Shown here piece by piece: positions 1 through 6,300 of a DNA stretch of 49,275 nucleotides. Origin of the DNA: Merdimonas faecigallinarum (GTDB taxonomy: Bacteria > Bacillota > Clostridia > Lachnospirales > Lachnospiraceae); the NCBI GenBank assembly GCA_019119285.1, contig DWXJ01000020.1:1-49275 (forward strand), written 5' to 3'. Numbering within the stretch: position 1 is the stretch's first letter; every line of letters starts with the position of its first letter. The translations under genes were made by a program, and so were the position numbers. Below the pieces are notes generated by a model that ran no database searches, was not told where the DNA came from, and saw only the letters and a list, made by a program, of their open reading frames with translations.

Positions 1-131
1 TATTTTGGCGATTATATGGAAAATTCAAGAGAATAATCGGATCTATACAAGGAGATTCCCCCTTGCCTTATTCGGGTGATTCTCATTTGCCTTTTTATAG
101 AAGATGAATGATTGAGGATTGTTGGATGATA
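1..131. other. Non-coding flank, no gene recognised
   Basis: I see no supported gene here. The long minus-strand frame that crosses this stretch (12-782) is antisense to the HAD gene and is rejected. A CAAGG/CCTTG pair near 49-66 and a T-rich stretch near 91-98 could be the tail of an upstream terminator, but the stem is imperfect and the upstream gene lies outside the window. Confidence 0.3.
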
Positions 132-182
132 GTAGACCTTTTGCAAAGGTCTACGTCCCAAATTGAATTTCAGGGTGTACCC
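132..182 (-). repeat. Dispersed palindromic repeat, copy 1 (reverse orientation)
   Basis: Read on the minus strand this begins GGGTACACCCTGAAA, continues with CAATTTGGGAC and ends in a hairpin of GTAGACCTTT and AAAGGTCTAC arms (132-141 and 145-154) around a 3-base loop. The same modules recur at 8224-8303 and 22963-23048. This copy lacks the distal GTCCC and the second CAGGGTG arm, so it looks like a shorter version. It lies just upstream of the HAD gene's -10 box. Confidence 0.8.
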
Positions 183-207
183 GAATGATTTTTTCTGGAA
201 TCTGTAG

Positions 208-213
208 TATAAT
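208..213 (+). promoter_or_regulatory. -10 box (TATAAT) of the HAD phosphatase gene
   Basis: A perfect TATAAT lies 41 bases before the GTG start at 255. No good -35 is found at 16-18 bases upstream, where the sequence reads ATGATT, so this is a moderate promoter call. The repeat copy at 132-182 lies immediately upstream. Confidence 0.45.
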
Positions 214-254
214 ATCTGTGTGTTTGTGAAGAAATGGAAAGGCAGGAGGAGAGA

Positions 255-920
255 GTGGAAAAGGCGGGAAATAAAAGTTATGAGTATTGTTTTTTTGATC
301 TGGATGGAACGCTTACGGATTCTTCTTCCGGGATTACCAATGCGGTAAGGTATGCGCTTGATAAATATGGGATCCGGGAGCCGGACCGGAGGAAACTGTA
401 CCGGTTTATCGGGCCGCCGCTTACGGAGTCCTTCCGGGAGTTTTATGGGTTTTCCGAGGAGCGGTGTCTGGAGGCTGTCAGGTATTACCGGGAATATTAC
501 AGGGACCGGGGCATTTACGAAAACTGTGTTTATGACGGGATGGAAGAGGTGCTGAAAGTGCTGAAGCAAGCGGGCAGGCATCTGGTTGTGGCGACTTCTA
601 AGCCGGAGGTGTTCGCAAGACAGATTATCTCTTATTTTCACCTGGATCCGTATTTTGAATATGTGGCCGGCATGGAGCTGGACGGCGGGAGGGGGACGAA
701 GGCCGAGGTGATCGAATATGCCCTGGAGGCCTGCAAGGTGCCGGACCGGACGAAGGTACTGATGATCGGCGACCGGGAGCATGACGTGCTTGGCGCGAAA
801 AAGGCCGGGATCGACTGTCTGGGCGTACTCTATGGCTTTGGAACAGAGGAGGAGCTTTTGACGGCGGGAGCGTCCGGGATTACGGCTACGGTGGAAGGAA
901 TCCTGGAGTATTGTTTATAA
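255..920 (+). CDS. HAD-superfamily phosphatase, phosphoglycolate phosphatase-like
   Basis: This is a 221-residue haloacid-dehalogenase-type hydrolase. Motif I is DLDGTLTDS at about residue 15, with the nucleophile and acid-base aspartates. Motif II is the VATSKPE segment, and motifs III/IV are in MIGDREHDVLGAKKAGID. The helical cap after motif I and the overall length fit the Gph/PpaX group, which removes phosphate from phosphoglycolate or similar small molecules; the substrate cannot be read from the sequence. The GTG at 255 is preferred over the ATG at 234 because AGGAGGA lies at 244-250 and no such site precedes 234. The gene stands alone ahead of the ilv promoter. Confidence 0.85.
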   Translation: MEKAGNKSYEYCFFDLDGTLTDSSSGITNAVRYALDKYGIREPDRRKLYRFIGPPLTESFREFYGFSEERCLEAVRYYREYYRDRGIYENCVYDGMEEVLKVLKQAGRHLVVATSKPEVFARQIISYFHLDPYFEYVAGMELDGGRGTKAEVIEYALEACKVPDRTKVLMIGDREHDVLGAKKAGIDCLGVLYGFGTEEELLTAGASGITATVEGILEYCL

Positions 921-931
921 AATGGATTTGT

Positions 932-958
932 TTTTCAGATAGTTTGTTTTCAGATAGT
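932..958 (+). promoter_or_regulatory. Direct repeat TTTTCAGATAGT x2, CodY-like operator
   Basis: TTTTCAGATAGT occurs at 932-943 and again at 947-958, 15 bases apart, ending just before the -35 box at 960. Each copy resembles the CodY box AATTTTCNGAAAATT over its TTTTCNGA core, with a few mismatches. CodY is known to repress branched-chain amino-acid genes in Firmicutes. Assigning the repeat to CodY is inference. Confidence 0.5.
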
Positions 959-959
959 A

Positions 960-988
960 TTGACAAAAAGAGAAAATATTGTTATGAT
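960..988 (+). promoter_or_regulatory. Sigma-A promoter of ilvN
   Basis: A perfect -35 TTGACA (960-965) is followed by a 17-base spacer and -10 TATGAT (983-988). It lies 54 bases before the ilvN start. The transcribed leader holds the short hairpin at 991-1014. No T-box or leader-peptide attenuator is visible in this short space. Confidence 0.8.
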
Positions 989-990
989 TT

Positions 991-1014
991 AAAAACAGAA
1001 CGCACTCTGTTTTT
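991..1014 (+). other. Leader hairpin before ilvN
   Basis: AAAAACAGA (991-999) pairs perfectly with TCTGTTTTT (1006-1014) around a 6-base loop. The T-rich right arm gives it the look of a weak intrinsic terminator or attenuator between the ilvN promoter and its ribosome site. The stem is A-T rich, so efficiency would be low. Confidence 0.4.
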
Positions 1015-1042
1015 AATCAAAAACAAAGAAAGAGGTGCAGTT

Positions 1043-1564
1043 ATGAAACGAGTTTATTCTTTATTGGTTGACAACAACGCAGGTGTGTTAAGCCGGATCG
1101 CCGGTCTGTTCAGCCGCAGAGGCTACAGCATTGACAGTATTACCGCCGGCGTGACCGCGGACCCGAGGTTCACCCGTATCACCATCGTTGCAAGCGGCGA
1201 TGAGCTGATCTTATCTCAGATTGAAAAGCAGGTCCGCAAACTGGAGGACGTGATTGAGATCAAGGTACTGGATCCGGCGGACTCGGTTTACCGTGAACTG
1301 ATCATGGTGAAGATCCGGGCGGACAGAAAAGAACGGGCAGAGATCATTTCTGTGGCAGATATTTTCCGCGCAAAGATCGTGGACGTAGAGCAGGAGTCTC
1401 TGATCGTTGAACTTACCGGAACCCAGTCCAAGCTGGAAGCGTTCTTGAGTCTGCTGGAGGGATATGAGATCCTGGAGCTTGCAAGAACAGGTATTACCGG
1501 ACTGAACCGTGGCATTAAGGATGTAACCCTGATCGACCAGGAAGGCAATATCCGTAAGATTTAA
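1043..1564 (+). CDS. ilvN: Acetolactate synthase small (regulatory) subunit
   Basis: IlvN binds the catalytic subunit of acetohydroxyacid synthase and confers valine feedback control on the first common step of branched-chain amino-acid synthesis. The N-terminal ACT domain is clear (MKRVYSLLVDNNAGVLSRIA, with RRGYSIDSITAG near residue 30), followed by the ALS_ss C-terminal domain. The length of 173 residues is usual. ATG 1043 is the start because of AGAGGTG upstream; the same frame is open back to 911, but that part is the promoter region. The catalytic ilvB is not adjacent. ilvC follows 87 bases later, probably in one transcript. Confidence 0.93.
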   Translation: MKRVYSLLVDNNAGVLSRIAGLFSRRGYSIDSITAGVTADPRFTRITIVASGDELILSQIEKQVRKLEDVIEIKVLDPADSVYRELIMVKIRADRKERAEIISVADIFRAKIVDVEQESLIVELTGTQSKLEAFLSLLEGYEILELARTGITGLNRGIKDVTLIDQEGNIRKI

Positions 1565-1651
1565 AAGATTATTAAATGGAGACAGAATGACAGGTTCTGC
1601 CGCTGTTTAACAATACATAATTCATTTTTATATTTAGGAGGAATGATAAAG

Positions 1652-2671
1652 ATGGCAGCAAAAATTTATTATCAGGAAGATTGTAATTTATCCTTACTGG
1701 AGGGAAAGAAAATTGCGATCATCGGCTACGGAAGCCAGGGACATGCTCATGCGCTGAACTTAAAGGAATCCGGATGCGACGTGATCGTCGGCCTGTATGA
1801 AGGAAGTAAATCCTGGGCAAAGGCAGAGGCACAGGGACTGAAAGTCTACACAGCCGCAGAAGCTGCAAAGCAGGCTGATATTATCATGATCCTGATCAAT
1901 GATGAAAAGCAGGCAGAAATGTACAAAAAGGACATCGAGCCCAATCTGGAGGAAGGCAACATGCTGATGTTCGCACATGGTTTCTGCATCCATTTCGGAC
2001 AGATCGTTCCGCCGGCAAATGTGGATGTAACCATGATCGCTCCAAAGGCTCCCGGCCACACAGTAAGAAGCGAGTATCTTGCAGGAAAAGGAACTCCGTG
2101 TCTGGTTGCAGTAGAGCAGGATTATACAGGAAAAGCTCTGGATAAAGCTCTGGCTTATTCTCTGGCTATCGGCGGAGCAAGAGCAGGCGTTCTTGAGACC
2201 ACATTCCGTACCGAGACAGAGACAGACCTCTTTGGTGAGCAGGCAGTTCTGTGCGGCGGCGTATGCGCGCTGATGAAAGCCGGCTTTGAGACACTGGTAG
2301 AGGCAGGTTATGATCCGAGAAATGCATACTTTGAGTGTGTACATGAGATGAAACTGATCGTAGATCTGATCTATGAATCCGGATTCGGCGGAATGAGATA
2401 TTCTATTTCCAATACTGCAGAATACGGCGATTATATCACAGGACCGAAGATCATTACAGAAGAGACCAAGAAGTCTATGAAGAAGATCCTGGCAGATATC
2501 CAGGACGGCTCCTTTGCAAAAGACTTCCTGCTTGAGATGAGCGATGCAGGCGGAAGAGCACATTTCCGCGCACTTCGCAAGCTGGCAGCAGAGCATCAGA
2601 TGGAGAAGGTTGGAGAGGAAGTAAGAAGCCTCTACAGCTGGAGCGATTCTGCAAAACTGATCAACAACTAA
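1652..2671 (+). CDS. ilvC: Ketol-acid reductoisomerase
   Basis: IlvC converts 2-acetolactate or 2-aceto-2-hydroxybutyrate to the dihydroxy acid, the second common step of valine/isoleucine synthesis. The Rossmann motif GYGSQGHAHALN begins at residue 25 and the cofactor-specificity loop VGLYEGSKSW lies at about 49-58. The all-helical metal-binding domain carries the ETDLFGEQ motif near residue 190 and the conserved CVHEMKLIVDLIYE helix. With 339 residues it is a class I enzyme. ATG 1652 is chosen over 1643 because AGGAGG at 1636-1641 gives proper spacing only to 1652. Codon use is more uniform than in its neighbours, as expected for a highly expressed gene. Confidence 0.97.
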   Translation: MAAKIYYQEDCNLSLLEGKKIAIIGYGSQGHAHALNLKESGCDVIVGLYEGSKSWAKAEAQGLKVYTAAEAAKQADIIMILINDEKQAEMYKKDIEPNLEEGNMLMFAHGFCIHFGQIVPPANVDVTMIAPKAPGHTVRSEYLAGKGTPCLVAVEQDYTGKALDKALAYSLAIGGARAGVLETTFRTETETDLFGEQAVLCGGVCALMKAGFETLVEAGYDPRNAYFECVHEMKLIVDLIYESGFGGMRYSISNTAEYGDYITGPKIITEETKKSMKKILADIQDGSFAKDFLLEMSDAGGRAHFRALRKLAAEHQMEKVGEEVRSLYSWSDSAKLINN

Positions 2672-2699
2672 TCAGAACAAAAGATAGAGAAATACAAGG

Positions 2700-2740
2700 C
2701 GGCGCCGCGGCAGAGAAACTGTTGCGGCGCCGTTTCCTGC
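2700..2740 (+). terminator. ilvC terminator hairpin
   Basis: A 14-bp stem pairs 2700-2713 with 2719-2732 around a 5-base loop. It includes CGGCGCCGC and two G-U pairs. Only TTT then C follows, so the U-tract is poor although the stem is very stable. It lies 28 bases after the ilvC stop. Confidence 0.65.
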
Positions 2741-2816
2741 GTGCTAAAATAAAGACAGAAATGTTCGGGAATTATCAAATAAAATCTGAAAACAGGAACG
2801 AAAAGGAGGAAAAGGG

Positions 2817-3470
2817 ATGAACAGCAGAATTGAAGAAATGGCGGATCTCCGGTCAGCGAAGAATCCGAAGGCAAGGATCAAGATCTTAAAAGGACACTTT
2901 GCCACCAGCAACTCGCATCTGAATACGTATATTGATATGTCCACCGTCAAGACCCGTCACAACAATTCCCGGGAGGCGGCAAAGGTGCTGGCGGAAGAGT
3001 ATCTGACCAATACTTATGTAAATACGATCGTATGCCTGGACGAGACAGAGGTCATCGGTACATTTCTTGCGGAACAGCTGGCGGATTCCAACCGGATGTC
3101 TTTAAGCGCAGGAAACAATATTTCCGTGGTCACGCCGGAGTACCATTCCATGGGACAGATGTTGTTTAGGGATAACAAGCAGCGGATGATCAAGGATCAG
3201 CAGGTCATGATCCTGGCGGCGTCTGTGACAACAGGAAAGACGATCTTGAGGGCAATTGAATCGGTGCTTTATTACGGAGGAACGGTGTGCGCGGTCTGCG
3301 CCATTTTCAGCGCGGTATCCAGGGTGGCCGGTATGGAGATCAAGACCATTTTCACCAGCAGAGATCTTCCGGACTACCGGGCTTATGAGCCGGCTGACTG
3401 TCCGATGTGCCAGGAAGGAAGAAGGGTAGAGGCAATTGTCAACAGTTTTGGATATTCAGAGTTGAAGTAA
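2817..3470 (+). CDS. PRTase-fold protein related to orotate phosphoribosyltransferase, atypical PRPP loop
   Basis: A 217-residue protein with the general layout of a type I phosphoribosyltransferase, starting after AAGGAGGAAAAGGG. The segment matching the PRPP-binding loop (family pattern: hydrophobics-DD-x-TTGGT) reads MILAASVTTGKT at residues 131-142. Both acidic residues are therefore missing and GGT is GKT. A CPMC pair lies at 195-198 near the C-terminus. Similar proteins are often labelled orotate phosphoribosyltransferase in gut Clostridia, but the missing acids make that reaction doubtful. The gene is flanked by the ilvC terminator and a convergent terminator, so it is probably monocistronic. 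Real function unknown. Confidence 0.7.
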   Translation: MNSRIEEMADLRSAKNPKARIKILKGHFATSNSHLNTYIDMSTVKTRHNNSREAAKVLAEEYLTNTYVNTIVCLDETEVIGTFLAEQLADSNRMSLSAGNNISVVTPEYHSMGQMLFRDNKQRMIKDQQVMILAASVTTGKTILRAIESVLYYGGTVCAVCAIFSAVSRVAGMEIKTIFTSRDLPDYRAYEPADCPMCQEGRRVEAIVNSFGYSELK

Positions 3471-3479
3471 AAGGAAAAT

Positions 3480-3516
3480 AAAAAAACAGCCAGTGACGGG
3501 TTGGCTGTTTTTTTCA
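3480..3516. terminator. Bidirectional intrinsic terminator
   Basis: AACAGCCA and TTGGCTGTT form a stem around GTGACGGG, with an A-run on the left and a T-run on the right. It can therefore end both the PRTase-like gene (+) and rpsT (-), which converge here. Confidence 0.88.
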
Positions 3517-3538
3517 TGCACATTTGTACGATTTATTA

Positions 3539-3802
3539 TTAAGCGATTCCGTTGACAGCTTTTGCCAGACGGGAAATCTTTCTGGAGCAGGTATTTTTGT
3601 GATAAACACCCTTGCTGCCAGCTTTGTTGATCTCAACAGTAGCAACTTTAAGAGCTGCCTTTGCTGCCTCAACATCCTTGTTTGCAACAGCGGTCTCAAC
3701 TTTCTTTACGCAAGTCTTTACCTTAGATTTGATCGCTTTGTTTCTTGCTGCTTTTGTTTCGTTTACTAAGATTCTTTTCTTTGCAGATTTGATGTTAGCC
3801 AA
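3539..3802 (-). CDS. rpsT: Small ribosomal subunit protein S20
   Basis: S20 binds 16S rRNA in the body of the 30S subunit. The 87-residue product begins ANIKSAKKRILVNETKA after the initiator and ends SRLAKAVNGIA, the normal length and highly basic composition. The start is a TTG (3802-3800 on the minus strand), with GGAGG a few bases upstream; the open frame back to 3871 is leader and not conserved. E. coli rpsT also starts with UUG, where the weak start takes part in autoregulation. It is the only minus-strand gene in the window and is divergent from gpr. Confidence 0.96.
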   Translation of the reverse strand: MANIKSAKKRILVNETKAARNKAIKSKVKTCVKKVETAVANKDVEAAKAALKVATVEINKAGSKGVYHKNTCSRKISRLAKAVNGIA

Positions 3803-3853
3803 TTTGTCCACCTCCGATATCGTGTATTTCGATTGCGTTTGATCGATTGCCAG

Positions 3854-3886
3854 TTCGTTAGATCCGGACACGGACGTTCTAACGAA
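3854..3886 (-). other. rpsT leader hairpin
   Basis: In the 5' leader of rpsT, a 9-bp perfect stem TTCGTTAGA/TCTAACGAA encloses a shorter TCCG/CGGA pairing. It lies between promoter and ribosome site, a plausible place for S20 autoregulation. The function is inferred. Confidence 0.5.
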
Positions 3887-3898
3887 ACATACTAGTTT

Positions 3899-3927
3899 AT
3901 TTTAGGACAGAGAATGGTTTCTGTCAA
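3899..3927 (-). promoter_or_regulatory. Sigma-A promoter of rpsT
   Basis: On the minus strand TTGACA (3927-3922) is followed by a 17-base spacer and TAAAAT (3904-3899). This is a strong match facing rpsT, giving a leader of about 90 bases. Confidence 0.82.
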
Positions 3928-3977
3928 TACATATTTCCGGAATTATTGTAAAAACTAACAAATAAAATGATACGGAA

Positions 3978-4961
3978 ATGAGGACGAGAGGTATGATCGA
4001 AAAATATAGTATCCGGACAGATCTTGCGCTGGAGCAGAAAGAACGGTTTGAGGCGGATCATGTGGAGATCCCGGGCGTGATCGTGGAGGAAGAGGAAGAT
4101 GAAGAAAAGGAGATGAAAATCACGACGGTCCGGATTGAGACAGAGAACGGCGCAAAAGCCATGAAAAAGCCTGTTGGCACTTATATTACTATGGAAGCGC
4201 CGGGTCTTGCTGTGCCGGATGAAGATTATCACCGGGAAATCGCGGAGACGCTGGCCGGGTATCTGAAGCAGTTTCTGACGCCCCGGAAGAAGGACTCTTC
4301 CGTTCTGGTGGCAGGGCTTGGGAACCGGAAAGTAACGCCTGACGCGCTGGGCCCGTATGTTGTGGATCATCTGAACATTTCCCGGCATATCGTAAGAGAA
4401 TATGGGAAGTATGCCATGGGAGAAGAAAAGGTACAGATGGTCAGCGCAATTGTTCCGGGGGTGATGGGACAGACCGGAATGGAGACCGTGGAGATCATAA
4501 AAGGAATCGTAAAAGAGACCCGGCCGGATATACTGGTAGTCATTGATGCGCTTGCGGCCAGGAGTTCCAGAAGGCTGAACCGGACGATCCAGATCAGCGA
4601 TGCGGGGATCCATCCGGGCTCCGGCGTGGGGAATCACCGGTGCGGCATCACAGAGGCCACTGTCGGTGTTCCGGTCATTGCCATCGGCGTGCCCACGGTT
4701 GTGGAAGCGGCAACGATTGTCAATGACGCCATGGAAAATCTGATCCGGGCCATGGAAAGCTCAGAGACGCTGAAAGGGGCAGGACTGGTGCTGCAGGGAT
4801 ACCACCCGGCAGAAAAGTATGAACTGGTAAAAGAACTGACGTCCCCTCATCTTCATGGCATGTTTGTGACGCCAAAAGATATTGATGAGACGGTAAAAAG
4901 GATCAGCTATACAATCTCAGAGGCATTAAATCAGTTGTTTTCCCCGGGGACATGCTCATAA
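3978..4961 (+). CDS. gpr: Germination protease GPR
   Basis: GPR is the spore endopeptidase that degrades small acid-soluble spore proteins when the spore germinates; it is made as a zymogen in the forespore. The conserved RTDLALE lies at residue 13, with IVPGVMGQTGMET, DALAARS and GIHPGSGVGNHR further on, all characteristic of peptidase family M63. The length of 327 is close to the usual. ATG 3978 has a weak ribosome site; ATG 3993 has GAGG nine bases ahead and may be the true start. spoIIP follows, as in other spore formers. Confidence 0.94.
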   Translation: MRTRGMIEKYSIRTDLALEQKERFEADHVEIPGVIVEEEEDEEKEMKITTVRIETENGAKAMKKPVGTYITMEAPGLAVPDEDYHREIAETLAGYLKQFLTPRKKDSSVLVAGLGNRKVTPDALGPYVVDHLNISRHIVREYGKYAMGEEKVQMVSAIVPGVMGQTGMETVEIIKGIVKETRPDILVVIDALAARSSRRLNRTIQISDAGIHPGSGVGNHRCGITEATVGVPVIAIGVPTVVEAATIVNDAMENLIRAMESSETLKGAGLVLQGYHPAEKYELVKELTSPHLHGMFVTPKDIDETVKRISYTISEALNQLFSPGTCS

Positions 4962-4984
4962 TTTTTCTCCAGAACTCATATAGT
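4956..4984 (+). promoter_or_regulatory. Candidate sigma-E promoter of spoIIP
   Basis: TCATAAT (4956-4962), a 14-base spacer and CATATAGT (4977-4984) match the sigma-E pattern KMATATT-N14-CATACAMT at 6/7 and 6/8 positions. It overlaps the end of gpr and would start the transcript near 4990, downstream of ATG 4952 and upstream of the TTG at 5018. spoIIP is known to be controlled by sigma-E in Bacillus. Confidence 0.55.
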
Positions 4985-5017
4985 GTTAAGACTCATGCGA
5001 AAAAGAAGGGTGATGGA

Positions 5018-6193
5018 TTGAAAAAAAGGAGACGGATCCCGGGGAAGATTCTGATCGGACTGACAGGCCTTCTGGGAGCGGCTTTGTCTGGCAGCATTCC
5101 GGCAGAGGGACGCCGGGAGATGGAAGCAGAGGCAAGCCGCTTCTTTCTTGAGGAGGCGTCCAGAACTTTTCTGGCGGGAATGACATATCAGGAAGTCGAT
5201 GAAATTCCTGCAGGCACCTGGATTGCCGGTCAGGCCATGCAGATGATCCCTGTGGGGATGTATGTGGACAGCCGGTTTTCTGTCAGTACGCAGGTGGAGG
5301 ACGCCCAGACATATCAGATGATCCTGGCGCAGCAGGAAAATGATGAAAATGCAGTGGACCAGGAGGGAAATCTGATCGGGGAAAATAAGACGGCCGAGGC
5401 GGCGGCTCCCGGCGCGCAGGCTATCGACACTTCCATGGAAAAGCTGTCAGATTATGAATATCTTCTGGGGAATTTTTATACAGTAGACAGCAGCACGATG
5501 GCGGATTCGCAGCTGATCAATGCGGAGAACCTATTAGGAAAAGATCTGAGGATCGACCAGAATGCAGAAGGCCCCAAGGTGCTGATTTATCACACCCATT
5601 CCCAGGAGACATTTGCAGATTCCGTGCCGGGAGATGTGAACACTTCCATTGTAGGGATCGGTGCCTATCTGGCAGAGCTGTTAAATAACACCTATCAGAT
5701 AGAGACGCTCCATCACCAGGGGGTGTATGATCTGATCGACGGGAAACTGGACCGGAGCATGGCGTATCAGCTGGCGGAACCGGAAATCACAAAGATCCTT
5801 CAGGAAAATCCAAGCATCCAGGTGGTGATCGATCTTCACCGGGACGGAGTGGCGGAAGGCACCCATCTGGTGACGGATATCGGCGGGAAAGCAACGGCCC
5901 AGATCATGTTTTTTAACGGACTCAGCCGCAGCCGAGCCAACGGGGAGATCAGCTATCTGCCCAATCCGTACATAGAGGAGAATCTTGCATTTTCCCTGCA
6001 GATGCAGATTGCGGCTGCAGAGAAATATCCGGGGTTTACCAGACATATTTATCTGCGGGCGTACCGGTATAATATGCATCTGGCCCCGAGGACGCTTCTT
6101 GTTGAGGCGGGAGCCCAGACAAATACGGTGGAAGAGATGCGAAATGCGATGGAAATCCTGGCGGATACACTAGATTGTGTACTTACAGAATAA
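5018..6193 (+). CDS. spoIIP: Stage II sporulation protein P (peptidoglycan amidase)
   Basis: SpoIIP works with SpoIID and SpoIIM in the mother cell to thin septal peptidoglycan and drive engulfment. The N-terminus is basic, followed by a single membrane segment (about residues 10-28). The amidase domain shows LIYHTHSQETF near residue 189 and VIDLHRDG near 270, carrying the expected metal-ligand histidines and acid. TTG 5018 is preferred because AAGGGTG lies five bases ahead and the sigma-E-like promoter at 4956-4984 would place ATG 4952 outside the transcript. With this start the protein has 391 residues. It shares a locus with gpr but probably also has its own promoter. Confidence 0.93.
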   Translation: MKKRRRIPGKILIGLTGLLGAALSGSIPAEGRREMEAEASRFFLEEASRTFLAGMTYQEVDEIPAGTWIAGQAMQMIPVGMYVDSRFSVSTQVEDAQTYQMILAQQENDENAVDQEGNLIGENKTAEAAAPGAQAIDTSMEKLSDYEYLLGNFYTVDSSTMADSQLINAENLLGKDLRIDQNAEGPKVLIYHTHSQETFADSVPGDVNTSIVGIGAYLAELLNNTYQIETLHHQGVYDLIDGKLDRSMAYQLAEPEITKILQENPSIQVVIDLHRDGVAEGTHLVTDIGGKATAQIMFFNGLSRSRANGEISYLPNPYIEENLAFSLQMQIAAAEKYPGFTRHIYLRAYRYNMHLAPRTLLVEAGAQTNTVEEMRNAMEILADTLDCVLTE

Positions 6194-6200
6194 AATATGT

Positions 6201-6229
6201 TTGATTCATACCATATTTTGTGCTAAGAT
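6201..6229 (+). promoter_or_regulatory. Sigma-A promoter of the topoisomerase genes
   Basis: TTGATT (6201-6206), a 17-base spacer and TAAGAT (6224-6229) lie 72 bases before the B-subunit start, directly after the spoIIP stop. Confidence 0.65.
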
Positions 6230-6300
6230 AGGTGCAGTATGGAAAAGTATGCCTGCAGGAAATCTTCCGCGGGGCAGGGAAATAGAAAGGGTTGCAGTAA

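Noticed and set aside
12..782. 256-residue open frame on the minus strand
   Set aside because: It is antisense to the clear HAD gene, includes repeat copy 1, has no recognisable domain and no good ribosome site.
990..1042. T-box or branched-chain leader peptide before ilvN
   Set aside because: The leader is too short, contains no T-box core and no run of Leu/Val/Ile codons.
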